NCBI RefSeq assembly: GCF_965222285.1
Contig: NZ_OZ244942.1
Coordinates: forward strand, 744,001-808,000
Origin: Tepidicaulis sp002389665
GTDB taxonomy: Bacteria; Pseudomonadota; Alphaproteobacteria; Parvibaculales; Parvibaculaceae
Direction of reading: 5' to 3'
DNA: 64,000 nt
The notes under the pieces were generated by a model that ran no database searches, was not told where the DNA came from, and was given only the letters and a program-made list of their open reading frames with translations. Positions 34,551 to 44,633 of this stretch are shown one piece after another. The translations under genes and the position numbers were made by a program. Within the stretch, counting starts at the first letter, position 1, and the number at the start of each line of letters is the position of its first letter.

Positions 34551-35837
34551 TTATTTATTGGATGCTTTTTCCCGTTCGACGGCGCGCCAGCCGATGTCGC
34601 GCCGGCAAAAACCGCCCGGCCAATCGATCTTGCGGGTGGCTTCATACGCCTTGTCCCGCGCCTGCAAGACGCTTTGCCCGCGCGCGGTGACATTAAGCAC
34701 GCGCCCGCCGCTCGCCAGGATCGTTCCGTCCTTCAGCTGCGTCCCCGCATGGAAAATCTCGACATCGCCGTCGCTGCCCGCCTCGCTGAGCCCGCGTATT
34801 TCCGTCCCTTTGGCATAATCGCCCGGATAGCCCTTAGCCGCCATCACCACGGTTAGCGCCGCCTCATCATGCCAGTCGAGCGAAACGCCGCCGAGCGTGC
34901 CATCATGCGTGGCGATAAGTGCGGGTAGAATGTCGGATTTGAGACGCAGCATCAGCACTTGGCATTCCGGGTCGCCGAAGCGGGTATTATATTCCACAAG
35001 CTTCGGCCCCTGATCGGTCAGCATCAGGCCGGCGAAAAGAACGCCTTTGAAGGGGGTGCCGCGCTTTGCCATCGCATCGAGGGTCGGCTGCACGATCTCG
35101 CGCATTACCCGCTCGCACATCTCAGGCGTCATGATGGCGGCAGGCGAATAAGCGCCCATGCCGCCCGTATTGGGGCCGGTGTCGCCATCGCCGACGCGCT
35201 TGTGGTCCTGAGCGGTGGCCAGCGGTAGCGCCACGGTCCCGTCCGCGAGGACAAAAAAGCTCGCCTCCTCGCCGGTCATGAATTCCTCGATCACGACCTG
35301 CGCGCCCGCGTCGCCGAACTTGCCGCCGAAAATTTCTTCCAGCGCCTGTTCCGCCTCTTCCATGGTCTCGGGAATGATGACGCCTTTGCCCGCGGCCAGG
35401 CCGTCCGCCTTAATGACGATGGGAAGGCCTTGGTCTTTAAGATAAGCACGCGCCGGTTCCAGCGCCTCGAAGCGCGCATAGGCGGCGGTGGGAATGCCGA
35501 ATTCCGCGCAAAGATCCTTCGTATAGCCTTTCGAGGCTTCAAGCTGGGCTGCCGCCTTGCTGGGGCCGAAGCTCTTGATCCCGGCCTCGTTCAGAACATC
35601 CACCAGCCCGCCGGCAAGCGGATCTTCCGGGCCCACCACCACGAAGTCGATCGCCTCTGCCCGGCAGAAATCCACGATGGCGGTAAAATCCATCGGCTTG
35701 AGGTCCACGCATTCGCCGACCCCGGCCATGCCGCCATTGCCCGGCGCGCAATAAAGTTTGGTCAGGAGGGGGCTTTTGGCAATCGCCCAGCTAAGCGCGT
35801 GCTCCCGCCCGCCGGAACCGATAACGAGGACCTTCAT
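34551..35837 (-). CDS. purD: Phosphoribosylamine-glycine ligase
   Basis: 428 residues, ATP-grasp fold. VIGSGGREHALSWA at the N terminus, the ATP-binding loop VIKADGLAAGKGVI and the late GMGAYSPA and FGDPECQ motifs identify GARS, the second step of de novo purine synthesis. Full length. Divergent from xseA. Confidence 0.96.
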   Translation of the reverse strand: MKVLVIGSGGREHALSWAIAKSPLLTKLYCAPGNGGMAGVGECVDLKPMDFTAIVDFCRAEAIDFVVVGPEDPLAGGLVDVLNEAGIKSFGPSKAAAQLEASKGYTKDLCAEFGIPTAAYARFEALEPARAYLKDQGLPIVIKADGLAAGKGVIIPETMEEAEQALEEIFGGKFGDAGAQVVIEEFMTGEEASFFVLADGTVALPLATAQDHKRVGDGDTGPNTGGMGAYSPAAIMTPEMCERVMREIVQPTLDAMAKRGTPFKGVLFAGLMLTDQGPKLVEYNTRFGDPECQVLMLRLKSDILPALIATHDGTLGGVSLDWHDEAALTVVMAAKGYPGDYAKGTEIRGLSEAGSDGDVEIFHAGTQLKDGTILASGGRVLNVTARGQSVLQARDKAYEATRKIDWPGGFCRRDIGWRAVEREKASNK

Positions 35838-35977
35838 CTAAGGGACCTTTTCTTCTTGAAAGAAGGCGCGGAGCCTCTTCTTTTTGGCTTCTGTGGGCTT
35901 CCTTGTAACATGGGGTGCGATTCCGGCAAACAAACCTGCCTGGATCATGTAAGTATCTGACAATATTAGGATTTTCC

Positions 35978-37438
35978 GTGTCTCAAGCCTCCGGCCCGCC
36001 GCCCGCCAGCAACCTGCTCGAATTGACGATCTCCGAGCTTTCGGCCGCCATCAAGCGGACGGTGGAGGACACGTTTGGCCATGTGCGCGTGCGCGGCGAG
36101 GTGGGCCGGGTCAGCCGGCCGGGCTCTGGTCATGTTTATCTGGACCTGAAAGACGACCGGGCGGTGCTTTCCGCCGTCATCTGGAAGGGCGTGGTGCCGG
36201 GGCTCAAGATCAAGCCGGAGCAGGGACTGGAAGTGATCGTCACAGGGCGGCTCACCACCTTCCCCGGCCAGTCGCGCTATCAGATCGTGATCGAGCAGAT
36301 GGAGCCTGCCGGTGTCGGCGCGCTCATGGCGCTGCTGGAAGAGCGCAAGAAAAAGCTCGGCGCCGAAGGGCTCTTTGCGCCGGAACGTAAAAAGCCGCTG
36401 CCCTTTTTGCCGGATGTGATCGGCGTGGTGACGAGCCCGTCGGGCGCGGTGATCCGGGACATTCTCCACCGGCTGAACGACCGCTTTCCCCGCCATGTGC
36501 TGATCTGGCCGGTGCGCGTACAGGGCGAGCAATCGGCTGGCGAGGTGGCGGCGGCCATCGAAGGCTTCAACAAGTTGGAGCCGGGCGGACCTGTGCCACG
36601 GCCCGATCTTTTGATCGTGGCGCGCGGCGGCGGCTCGATCGAAGACCTTTGGTCGTTTAACGAGGAAAACGTGGTGCGCGCGGCAGCGGCGAGCCGTATC
36701 CCTCTGATTTCCGCTGTCGGCCATGAGACGGATACGACGCTGATCGATTATGCCGCCGACCGGCGCGCCCCGACCCCGACGGCGGCAGCGGAAATGGCTG
36801 TGCCGGTGCGCGCGGAGCTTCAGGCGCAGGTGATGGAACGGGCGCAGCGGCTGTTTCGCGCGCAGACGCGCATTCTCGAGCAGGGCCGGGCGCAGGTGGA
36901 AGGGCTTGCCCGCGGGCTGCCCCGCCTGCAGGACCTTTTTGCATTGCCCGAACAGCGCCTCGATCATGCAAGCGAGCGCCTGACCCGCAGCCTGATGAAT
37001 GCGGTGGCCGCAAAAGAGGCGCTGTTTCACAAGACCGAAGGACGGCTCACGGGCAAGCTCATCGAGATGCGGCTTCTGGAAGGCACGCGCCGCACGGCAG
37101 ACATGAGCCAGCGGCTGCAAAATGCCGAGACGCGGCGGCTGGAAGACCTGCGCCGCAAGCTGGATCAGACGGGGCGGCTGCTTGAGTCCTTTAGCTACAA
37201 GAATGTGCTCGGCCGCGGCTTTGCGCTGGTGCGCGACGGGGAGGGTAAGCCCGTACGCGGCTCCGCCGGATTGGCGGGCGGCGCGCCGCTCGAGCTTGAA
37301 TTTGCAGGTGATGACCGTCTCGGCGTGGTCGTGGCGGGGGAGGGGGCAGCGCCGAAACCGGAAAAGGCAGCTGCCCGGAAGAAATCCCCGCCCAAAAAGC
37401 CCGATGCCAAAAAGCCGGAACAGGGCTCATTGCTTTGA
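35978..37438 (+). CDS. xseA: Exodeoxyribonuclease VII large subunit
   Basis: 486 residues. OB-fold N terminus (SNLLELTISELSAAIK, then GSGHVYLDLKDD), the catalytic domain with GVVTSPSGAVIRDI, VARGGGSIEDLWSFN and SAVGHETDTTLIDYAADRRAPTPTAAAE, then a long coiled coil and a Lys/Pro/Ala-rich tail. Together with XseB it degrades single-stranded DNA; xseB is not in this window. GTG 35978 has a TAGGA site; a GTG at 35915 is possible but less likely. Confidence 0.94.
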   Translation: MSQASGPPPASNLLELTISELSAAIKRTVEDTFGHVRVRGEVGRVSRPGSGHVYLDLKDDRAVLSAVIWKGVVPGLKIKPEQGLEVIVTGRLTTFPGQSRYQIVIEQMEPAGVGALMALLEERKKKLGAEGLFAPERKKPLPFLPDVIGVVTSPSGAVIRDILHRLNDRFPRHVLIWPVRVQGEQSAGEVAAAIEGFNKLEPGGPVPRPDLLIVARGGGSIEDLWSFNEENVVRAAAASRIPLISAVGHETDTTLIDYAADRRAPTPTAAAEMAVPVRAELQAQVMERAQRLFRAQTRILEQGRAQVEGLARGLPRLQDLFALPEQRLDHASERLTRSLMNAVAAKEALFHKTEGRLTGKLIEMRLLEGTRRTADMSQRLQNAETRRLEDLRRKLDQTGRLLESFSYKNVLGRGFALVRDGEGKPVRGSAGLAGGAPLELEFAGDDRLGVVVAGEGAAPKPEKAAARKKSPPKKPDAKKPEQGSLL

Positions 37439-37515
37439 TGGTGCCTCTCATGGGATAGAGGTTTGAGTTACACTAAAGAGTGCGTATGACCGGCGCGCCG
37501 GACAGGAGAAAAGAC

Positions 37516-37722
37516 ATGGACACGCAAGGCGAAGCGGAACTGGTTTACGGCGACGGTGAATTCCGGATCGTGCGGCGCGGTGCATTCGTTACCTGTAAGG
37601 TGACGGGCCGGAAAATTCCCTTGGCCGAACTGAAGTACTGGAGCGTGGCGCTGCAGGAACCTTATGCCGATGCGGAAGCCTCGCTGAAGCGGCACCTGGA
37701 AGTGGCGGGCGCTGATAAATGA
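37516..37722 (+). CDS. DUF2093 family protein
   Basis: 68 residues. The segment AELVYGDGEFRIVRRGAFVTC followed by VTGRKIPLAELKYW is typical of DUF2093, a small alphaproteobacterial family of unknown function usually next to xseA. AGGAG site before the ATG. Overlaps the M23 peptidase gene by 4 bp. Confidence 0.85.
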   Translation: MDTQGEAELVYGDGEFRIVRRGAFVTCKVTGRKIPLAELKYWSVALQEPYADAEASLKRHLEVAGADK

Positions 37723-38558
37723 CCCGCGCCCCGCTCTTGCCCAAAGGTCTGCTTGCCGCGCTATGCGCGCTCGCCGGCATGGGCCCGGCAGCCATGGCGG
37801 GGGAGCTGATTTTACGCGGTGAGCGGGTGCAGGGCGGGCTCATCGTCGGGGAGGCGCCGGCAGGCACCGTGCTGCGCCTCGACGGGAAAACGCTGCCGGT
37901 AACGCCGGAGGGCAAATTCGTTTTCGGTTTCGACCGGGACCGCAAAGAGCCTGCATTGCTGGAAGCCACGTTTGCCGACGGGACCGCCGCGCGCGAGGAA
38001 ATTGCCGTTGCCGCGCGCGACTACGATATCCAGCATGTAAACGGCGTGGCGCGCAAATATGTGAGCCCGCCGCCTGAAACGCTCGCCCGTATCCGCGCCG
38101 ATGCCGTGAAGAAGCGCAAGGCGCGGGTCGAAGACAGCCCGCTCGATTATTTTGCCGGGGATTTCATCTGGCCGGTGACCGGGCCCATTAGCGGGGTCTA
38201 TGGCAGCCAGCGCTTTTATAACGGCGAGCCGCGCCGTCCCCATTACGGGCTCGACATTGCGGCGGGCGAGGGGGCGCTGGTGCGCGCGCCGCAGGCCGGT
38301 ACCGTGCGCCTTGCCGAACCCGATATGTATTTTGAAGGCGGGCTCATCTTCATCGACCATGGCCATTCGCTCATCTCCGTGCTCATGCATTTAAGCAGCG
38401 TCGATGTGAAGGCGGGCATGGAAGTGAAACAGGGAGATGTCGTCGGCAAGGTCGGCGCGACGGGACGCGTGACGGGCCCGCATCTTGATTGGCGCATGTA
38501 TTGGCGCGATGCCCATGTGGACCCGCAGCTGCTTTTGGGGCCGCAGCCAGAAGAATAA
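37719..38558 (+). CDS. M23-family metallopeptidase (LytM-type, periplasmic)
   Basis: 279 residues with an N-terminal signal peptide (AAMAG). An Ig-like beta region (about 25-95) precedes the LytM domain with its zinc ligands in RRPHYGLDIAA and GPHLDW. The zinc motif looks intact, so it may cut peptidoglycan cross-links. Translationally coupled to the DUF2093 gene; converges on the acyltransferase gene with 5 bp between stops. Confidence 0.9.
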   Translation: MTRAPLLPKGLLAALCALAGMGPAAMAGELILRGERVQGGLIVGEAPAGTVLRLDGKTLPVTPEGKFVFGFDRDRKEPALLEATFADGTAAREEIAVAARDYDIQHVNGVARKYVSPPPETLARIRADAVKKRKARVEDSPLDYFAGDFIWPVTGPISGVYGSQRFYNGEPRRPHYGLDIAAGEGALVRAPQAGTVRLAEPDMYFEGGLIFIDHGHSLISVLMHLSSVDVKAGMEVKQGDVVGKVGATGRVTGPHLDWRMYWRDAHVDPQLLLGPQPEE

Positions 38559-38563
38559 ACGCC

Positions 38564-39460
38564 TTAAGGTTTGGCGTGTTTCGGCCAGCGGTTGTGCAGC
38601 CAGAACCATTGCTCGGGGTGGGCGCGGATTTCCCCTTCCAGAAAATCGTTCATGGCCTGCGTGATGCGGGCGATCTCCTCGAACGTGTCGGCATTTTCAT
38701 CGGCCAGGATCGGCGGGTTGACCTTCATGGCAAAGCCCGTGCTCTCCCCCAGCCGGCGGAAAGAGATGGGATAGATCGGCACGCCGTAGCGCACGGCAAG
38801 CCCGGCCGGCGCGGCGGTGGTCATGGCCTTGTGCCCGAAAAAAGTCGTCTCCAAGCCTTCGTTCATTTTCTGATCGACGAGCATATAGAGCGATTTTTTT
38901 TCCTTCAGCACTTTCAGGATTTCCCGCGCGCCTTTCGAGCCTTTGGGAATTTGCAGCGGCGTAACGGCGCGGGCTCTTAAACCGACCATCCATTCATCGA
39001 CATAAGGGTTGTTGGCATGGCGGTAGATCTCCGCCCCTTCCAGCCCGTAAAGCCTGCCGATCAGCGGCGCGATTTCCCAATTGCCGAAATGGCCGGAAAT
39101 GAAGATCGCGCCTTTATCGCGCTCTTCCATGACGGAAAGATTTTCCGTGCCCGAAAGGCCGAGCTTGTCGCGGTGGGCGGGCAGTTGAAACTCATGCAGA
39201 TGCGCATATTCGCCGATCGTGCGCCCGAGATTGCGCCACATCTTTTTGATGATCGCCTCGCGTTCGGCAGGTGCAAGCTCGGGCATGGCGCGGGCCATAT
39301 TGGCGCGGGCGCGGTTCGTCACGCCAAGCCTCGGGCCGAGCGTACCGGCGATGAAAGCACCGAAAGCCGAGGCGCGTTCCAGCGGCAAGGCGCCGAAAAG
39401 CCCGAGCGCTGCTTTCAGCGCCACGGCTTCGAACTTATGTCTGAGTGCCTTGCCTGCCAC
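38564..39460 (-). CDS. Lipid A biosynthesis lauroyl/lysophospholipid acyltransferase (LpxL/HtrB-like)
   Basis: 298 residues. Catalytic motif HFGNWE (124-129), then the second LABLAT motif region IPKGSKGAREIL and the VDQKMNEGLETTFFG segment. An inner-membrane-associated enzyme adding secondary acyl chains to lipid A. Located directly downstream of lpxK, waaA and an ABC exporter of the MsbA type, supporting a lipid A role. Confidence 0.87.
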   Translation of the reverse strand: MAGKALRHKFEAVALKAALGLFGALPLERASAFGAFIAGTLGPRLGVTNRARANMARAMPELAPAEREAIIKKMWRNLGRTIGEYAHLHEFQLPAHRDKLGLSGTENLSVMEERDKGAIFISGHFGNWEIAPLIGRLYGLEGAEIYRHANNPYVDEWMVGLRARAVTPLQIPKGSKGAREILKVLKEKKSLYMLVDQKMNEGLETTFFGHKAMTTAAPAGLAVRYGVPIYPISFRRLGESTGFAMKVNPPILADENADTFEEIARITQAMNDFLEGEIRAHPEQWFWLHNRWPKHAKP

Positions 39461-39534
39461 CCGGCTCTTGCTCCTTCTTGCGCAGTGGTTGTGAGCTTAT
39501 AGCAAGTTCGAAGGGGGAAGGCGATTGCCCTGGC

Positions 39535-40581
39535 TCAGGTCGAACCCTCCGGCGCGGCGAAAGGCACGTAAGTGTGATCGGCGCGCGCGCGTCTAAGAGC
39601 TTCTTCCAGCAATGCGTCGATGCCGCCTTCACCTTCCACGTCCAACCGGACGGGCAGTGTCACAAGGCGGGGGAGGGAAAGGCCGCGGCAGCGCATGGCA
39701 TCTTTCTCCGTCGTCACCAGCACGGCCTCGCGGCGGGCCGCTTCCTTGGCAAGCCCGTCCAGGTCTTTCTGGCTGTAAGGGGCGTGATCGGGAAAACCGT
39801 GCCGGCTTTGAATGTCGGCGCCGATTTCCTCCAGGGTGCGGAAGAATTTTTCCGGCCGCCCGATCCCGGCAAAGGCGACGGTTTTTTGGCCCCGAAGCGC
39901 GGCGGCTTCTGCCTCGCCGGGCGTGAGCCTTGCGCTGAAGACGGCGAGCCCTGTGCGCTCCGCCAGTTCGGCCGGGCCTCTGCCTGGCTCGCCCGCGCCG
40001 ATGACGATGACGGCTTCGGCGCGTGACAGTGCGGCCTCATAAGTTTCGCGTAAGGGCCCAGCGGGCATCACCTTGCCATTGCCAAGGCCCGCGTCCCCAT
40101 CGATGACGAGAAAGGAAAGGTCTTTCTGAAGGGAAGGGTTCTGAAAGCCGTCATCCATGATGAGGACGCTTGCGCCTTGTTCTTCGGCGGCGCGCGCGCC
40201 TTTCACCCTGTCAGCGGAGATCCAGCAGGGCGCTTCGCCTGCAAGAAGAAGCGGTTCGTCGCCCACCTCCGCCGCGCTGTGGCGGGCGGGATCGACGCGG
40301 AGTGGGCCTTCAAGCGTGCCGCCATAGCCCCGGCTGAGAAAATGCGGGTGCTCGCCCATGGCTTTCAGCCGTTCGGCGAGAAAAAGCGCGGTCGGTGTTT
40401 TTCCCGCCCCGCCCGCCGTGACATTGCCGACGCAAATAACCGGAATGCCGATCCGCTCGCCTGCACTGAAACGCTGTTTGAAAAAAGCGGCGCGTCCATA
40501 AAGCCAGCCGAGCGGGGAAAGAAGTCGGGCGGCAAGAGGTGTAGCGCCCTTCGGCGGATACCAGAAGGAGGGGCTACGCAT
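39535..40581 (-). CDS. lpxK: Tetraacyldisaccharide 4'-kinase
   Basis: 348 residues. The P-loop is GNVTAGGAGKTPT (52-64), with the membrane-dipping N-terminal helix before it and DDGFQNPSLQKDLSF as the catalytic region. It makes lipid IVA by phosphorylating the 4' position. Its start overlaps the waaA stop by 8 bp. Confidence 0.95.
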   Translation of the reverse strand: MRSPSFWYPPKGATPLAARLLSPLGWLYGRAAFFKQRFSAGERIGIPVICVGNVTAGGAGKTPTALFLAERLKAMGEHPHFLSRGYGGTLEGPLRVDPARHSAAEVGDEPLLLAGEAPCWISADRVKGARAAEEQGASVLIMDDGFQNPSLQKDLSFLVIDGDAGLGNGKVMPAGPLRETYEAALSRAEAVIVIGAGEPGRGPAELAERTGLAVFSARLTPGEAEAAALRGQKTVAFAGIGRPEKFFRTLEEIGADIQSRHGFPDHAPYSQKDLDGLAKEAARREAVLVTTEKDAMRCRGLSLPRLVTLPVRLDVEGEGGIDALLEEALRRARADHTYVPFAAPEGST

Positions 40582-41875
40582 GTGGCCGCTCCCGCGCCGA
40601 CCCCTCCGGCATCAGGGCAAGCAATTGGTGCGCGACCCGCATACTCGCCCCGCCCAGAAGTGAGGCGGCATTATGCGCCTGCTCGGCCCGCGCGCCGACT
40701 TCATCCGGCGCGTTCAAAAGATTTTTGAGCGTCTCTGTCAGCGCCGCGCGGTCTTTGACTTCGAGCGCGCCGCCTTGTGCCAGCAAATGCCCGGCAGGAA
40801 CGGTAAAGTTGAACATATGCGGCCCGAAAAGCAGCGCCGCGCCAAGGCGCGCCGGCTCCAGCGGGTTGTGTCCACCATGGGGGATCAAAGAGCCGCCCAT
40901 GAAGACGAGCGGGCAGAGCCGGTAAAACAGCCCAAGCTCGCCCATCGTATCGGCAAGATAAATATCCGTTTCCTCGCGCGGCAGGCGCTCAAGGCTGCGC
41001 TGGGCAACAGTGAGACCGAGCGCTTCAAGCTGAGCGCGGATCTCATGCGCGCGGGCGGGATGACGCGGCGCGATGACGGTCAGAAGTCCCGGGAAAGCAG
41101 CTTTCAGCGCGAGATGCGTTTGTCCGGCTTGGACCTCTTCATCCTCATGGGTGCTGGAGGCGAGCCAAAGCGGACGCGCGCGGGTTGCCTCCTGCAGTTT
41201 TTCCAGCTTCTTTTCATCGAAGGGCAGGGGCTGCGCATCGAATTTCAGATTGCCGGGCTGGGTGACGTTTGCCGCGCCAAGAGCGGTGAAACGTTCTTCG
41301 CTTTTTTCGTCCTGCGCCATGATGGCGGCAAAAGCGCCAAGCAGCGTTCCGGCGCTTTGCGGCGCGCGCTGCCAACCTTCGAGCGACTTTTGCGACAGCC
41401 GCCCGTTGACGAGCGCGAGCGGAATGTCCCGCCGCGCCGCCTCACGGATGAGGTTGGGCCAGAGCTCCGATTCCACGAACGCGGCAAGATCCGGCTTCCA
41501 GTGATCCAGAAAGCGGCGCGCATAGGCCGGTGCATCGAGCGGCACGAATTGATGGATGGCGCGCTCGGACAACCGCTCGGCCAGAAGCTGCGCGGAGGTG
41601 AGCGTGCCGGAGGTCACGAGGATCGTCAGGTCCGCGCGGCTTGCCAGAAGAATGTCGATCAGCGGCAGGATGGAAAGAGATTCGCCGACGCTTGCCCCAT
41701 GCAGCCAAAGCAGCGTGCCCTCGGGACGTTTTGCCGATGCGCGCCCGCGCCGCTCGCCGATGCGCGCGCTGTCTTCCTTGCCGCGTGCTGCCCGGCGGGC
41801 CAAGAGGAGCGGGGCAGCGGGACGCAGGGCGGTTGCAGCGGCGCTGTAGAGCCTGAGCGGAAAAGGTGTCGTCAT
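40574..41875 (-). CDS. waaA: 3-deoxy-D-manno-octulosonic acid (Kdo) transferase
   Basis: 433 residues, GT-B fold. LLWLHGASVGESLS (base Glu), VTSGTLTSAQLL and FGPHMFNF plus the GGHNPLEPA donor-site motif identify WaaA. It transfers Kdo to lipid IVA. One N-terminal hydrophobic stretch anchors it in the inner membrane. Lies 6 bp after the DUF374 gene. Confidence 0.95.
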   Translation of the reverse strand: MTTPFPLRLYSAAATALRPAAPLLLARRAARGKEDSARIGERRGRASAKRPEGTLLWLHGASVGESLSILPLIDILLASRADLTILVTSGTLTSAQLLAERLSERAIHQFVPLDAPAYARRFLDHWKPDLAAFVESELWPNLIREAARRDIPLALVNGRLSQKSLEGWQRAPQSAGTLLGAFAAIMAQDEKSEERFTALGAANVTQPGNLKFDAQPLPFDEKKLEKLQEATRARPLWLASSTHEDEEVQAGQTHLALKAAFPGLLTVIAPRHPARAHEIRAQLEALGLTVAQRSLERLPREETDIYLADTMGELGLFYRLCPLVFMGGSLIPHGGHNPLEPARLGAALLFGPHMFNFTVPAGHLLAQGGALEVKDRAALTETLKNLLNAPDEVGARAEQAHNAASLLGGASMRVAHQLLALMPEGSARERPHA

Positions 41876-41881
41876 AGGCGG

Positions 41882-42643
41882 CTATCCGGCGCTGCGCGGG
41901 GAAGAGGGGCTGCCGTGAGGCTGGTCTTCGCTCCGGCGGCCGACCAGTCTGTCCGCTTCTTCAGTGACGGCATTCAGCGCTTCTTCCACTTTCTTTCTGG
42001 CCTCTTCCAAAGCCTCGCCGCTGGCATCGCCCGGCACATAGATGGGCTCGCCCCACACAAAAGCGCCTTTGGAAAAAGGCAGGTTGATTTGATAGCGGTC
42101 CCAATTGTTGAGCACGATGCGCGCCTTGGTGGTAACGGCAATGGGCACGATGGGCCGGCCGGAAAGCCGCGCCAGCGCCACGATCCCTTCGCCGGCCCTC
42201 CGTGCAGGACCCGGTGGCAGGTCCGCCGTCATGCCGATGGAGACGTCGTTTTGCAGCGCCCGCACCATGCCGCGCAAGGCGACCGCACCGCCTTTATTCT
42301 TATCCTTGGCTTTTTTCTTTGCGCCTTTCGGCACGCCCGCACCGCGAATGGTGGAAAGGCCGAGCCGGTGCATCAGCCGGGCGATGATCTCTCCGTCGCT
42401 TGAGCGGGAAACGAGGATCGCAAGCTCGCGCCAATTGTGCCAGAAGGGCGGGGTGAGCATGTTCTGCCCGTGCCAGGTGACGCAGATGAAGCTTTCGTTG
42501 TTTTTCCAGAAACGTTCGGGCACGTCCGGGCGGCGGATGATGAAGCGGCTCGAATAGCGCACAAGCCGGATATAAAAGGCGGCGATGAAAGCTGCCGTGC
42601 TTTGAAAGGCGCTGCTTTTTACAAGACGCTTCAAGGGAGACAT
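41882..42643 (-). CDS. DUF374 lysophospholipid-acyltransferase-like protein
   Basis: 253 residues. VTWHGQNMLTPPFW holds the candidate catalytic His, and TADLPPGPARRAGEGIVALARLSG matches DUF374. These proteins sit in Kdo/lipid A operons of alphaproteobacteria, as here between an MsbA-type exporter and waaA; the acceptor is not known. ATG 42643 has a GGAG at seven bases; ATG 42649 is too close to that site. Confidence 0.85.
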   Translation of the reverse strand: MSPLKRLVKSSAFQSTAAFIAAFYIRLVRYSSRFIIRRPDVPERFWKNNESFICVTWHGQNMLTPPFWHNWRELAILVSRSSDGEIIARLMHRLGLSTIRGAGVPKGAKKKAKDKNKGGAVALRGMVRALQNDVSIGMTADLPPGPARRAGEGIVALARLSGRPIVPIAVTTKARIVLNNWDRYQINLPFSKGAFVWGEPIYVPGDASGEALEEARKKVEEALNAVTEEADRLVGRRSEDQPHGSPSSPRSAG

Positions 42644-42645
42644 GC

Positions 42646-44625
42646 TCATTCTCCGGCGGCAGCTTGTTCTGTGTCTTTCCGCGGCGCGTCCGCAGGCATC
42701 TCCGTCTCCCCGCCGCCATCCTGCGCGAATTGCGTCTGATAAAGCTCCGCATAAAGCCCGCCCTTGGCAAGCAGCTCGCTATGGGTGCCTTGTTCGAGCA
42801 CGCGCCCGCCATCGATCACGTAAATCCGGTCTGCATGCATGATGGTGGAAAGCCGGTGCGCGATGACGAGCGTCGTGCGCCCCTTCATCAGCGTGCTCAA
42901 GGCTTCCTGCACTTGCTGTTCGGAAGCGGTGTCGAGCGAAGAGGTCGCTTCATCGAGCAGTAGAATGGGCGCGTTTTTCAGCATCGCGCGGGCAATGGCA
43001 ATGCGCTGGCGCTGGCCGCCAGAAAGTTTCAAGCCGCCTTCGCCGACCACCGTGTCATAACCGTCTTTAAGGGCCAGAATAAAGTCATGGGCGGCGGCGG
43101 CGCGGGCGGCGGCTTCGACCGCTTCTTGCGAAGTATCCGGCACGCCGTAAGCGATATTGGCGCGGATCGTATCGTCGAAAAGGAAGGGTTCCTGCGTAAC
43201 GAGCGCGCTTGCTTCGCGCAGGCTTGAGAGCGTCACATCGCGCACATGCTGCCCGTCGATGAGAACGCGCCCGTGTGAGGCATCGTAAAAGCGCGGCACG
43301 AGATTGAGGATCGTGCTTTTGCCCGCGCCCGAGGGGCCGACAAGCGCGACGGTCTTGCCATGGGGCACGTCGATATCGACCGCGTGAAGCGCTTCCGTTC
43401 CGTCCCGGTAATGGAAGGAGACGTTCTCGAAGCGGATTTCACCGGAACTGACTTTCAGCGGCACCGCACCCGGCATATCCGCAATTTCGGCTTTTTCATC
43501 GAGCACTGGGAAGATGCGCGAAGCGGCGGCCGCGCCTTCCTGCATCACCGTGCCCTGGTTCGCGACGGCCTTGAGCGGCTGATAGGCAAGCAGAAGCGCC
43601 GAGCCGAAGCCCATGAACTCGCCGGACGTCATGGCGCCCGTGCCGCCCTGATAACCGGCATAGTAAATCACGGCGGCAAAACCGAGGCCGGAAAAGGCTT
43701 CCGTCAGCGGGCTTGCGGCGGCGCGCGCGCGCACCGCTTTCATGCGGTGCTCGAGCACTTTCAGGATCGTTGCCTGCGCCCGGTCCGTCTCATGGCTTTC
43801 CTGGCCGTATGCCTTCACCACGCGGATGCCTTTCAAGGCTTCCGAGATCAGCGAGGAAAGCGTCGCCGTTTCATTGAGGTTCTTCGTCGTTGCCTTGCGC
43901 GTGCGTTTGCCGATGCGGCGCAGGAAGACGACGATGAGCGGGCCGACGCAGGTTGCCAGAATGGTGAGCAGCCAGTCGAGATAGATCATGTAGGCGAGAA
44001 GGCCGACAAGCATGATCAGGTGGCGCGTCATGTTGACGATGGTTTGCGACATGGCGGACTCAAGCCGGGTCACATCGTTCAGAAAGATCGAGATGAAACG
44101 GCCCGAATGGGTTTGCTGCACCCAGCCGAGATCGGACCAGACGAGCTTTTGAAAAAGATTGCGCTGCAGGGCGGCAATCATGTTCTGGCTCATCGTCGCC
44201 ATGAAGATGTTGGAGATGTAGGTCGCAAAGGCGCGCACCACCATGATGAGGGCGGCGGCCCCTGCAATATAAGGCAGCACATCCATCGAGGAACCGAAAG
44301 TCATGTCTTCCGTCAGCCCGTCTCCTGCGAAAGGCACGTCGATTTTGAGATCGGTGGAAGGATCGGCAACGAAAAGAAGATCGATGGTCTGCTGCAGAAG
44401 AAAAGGCAGGGCGGGGCCGACGGCGCCGACCACGATATTGGCGGCAACGGCGGTCAGAATGTGCCAGCGGTAGGGATAAAGATACTGGGCCGCGACCCGG
44501 CGGGCGGCGGCAAGAGCCGAAAGCTCCTTTGCCTCGTTCCCGCCTGTCTTCTTGCCGGCAGCCTGGCCCGCGTTCTCAACCACATTATTACCCAAGTTCG
44601 TACCTGCGTCTTTGCCCGTTTGCAT
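42646..44625 (-). CDS. ABC transporter, fused permease/ATPase, MsbA-like lipid exporter
   Basis: 659 residues. An N-terminal 45-residue polar extension, six membrane helices (about 55-345), then an ATPase with Walker A GPSGAGKST, ABC signature LSGGQRQRIAIARAM, Walker B ILLLDEATSSLD and the H-loop VIAHRLST. Position at the head of the waaA-lpxK-acyltransferase run indicates lipid A-core flipping. The extension and the Ala/Glu-rich tail are variable. A small hairpin (44634-44651) sits just upstream of its start codon. Confidence 0.9.
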   Translation of the reverse strand: MQTGKDAGTNLGNNVVENAGQAAGKKTGGNEAKELSALAAARRVAAQYLYPYRWHILTAVAANIVVGAVGPALPFLLQQTIDLLFVADPSTDLKIDVPFAGDGLTEDMTFGSSMDVLPYIAGAAALIMVVRAFATYISNIFMATMSQNMIAALQRNLFQKLVWSDLGWVQQTHSGRFISIFLNDVTRLESAMSQTIVNMTRHLIMLVGLLAYMIYLDWLLTILATCVGPLIVVFLRRIGKRTRKATTKNLNETATLSSLISEALKGIRVVKAYGQESHETDRAQATILKVLEHRMKAVRARAAASPLTEAFSGLGFAAVIYYAGYQGGTGAMTSGEFMGFGSALLLAYQPLKAVANQGTVMQEGAAAASRIFPVLDEKAEIADMPGAVPLKVSSGEIRFENVSFHYRDGTEALHAVDIDVPHGKTVALVGPSGAGKSTILNLVPRFYDASHGRVLIDGQHVRDVTLSSLREASALVTQEPFLFDDTIRANIAYGVPDTSQEAVEAAARAAAAHDFILALKDGYDTVVGEGGLKLSGGQRQRIAIARAMLKNAPILLLDEATSSLDTASEQQVQEALSTLMKGRTTLVIAHRLSTIMHADRIYVIDGGRVLEQGTHSELLAKGGLYAELYQTQFAQDGGGETEMPADAPRKDTEQAAAGE

Positions 44626-44633
44626 CCTCTGCC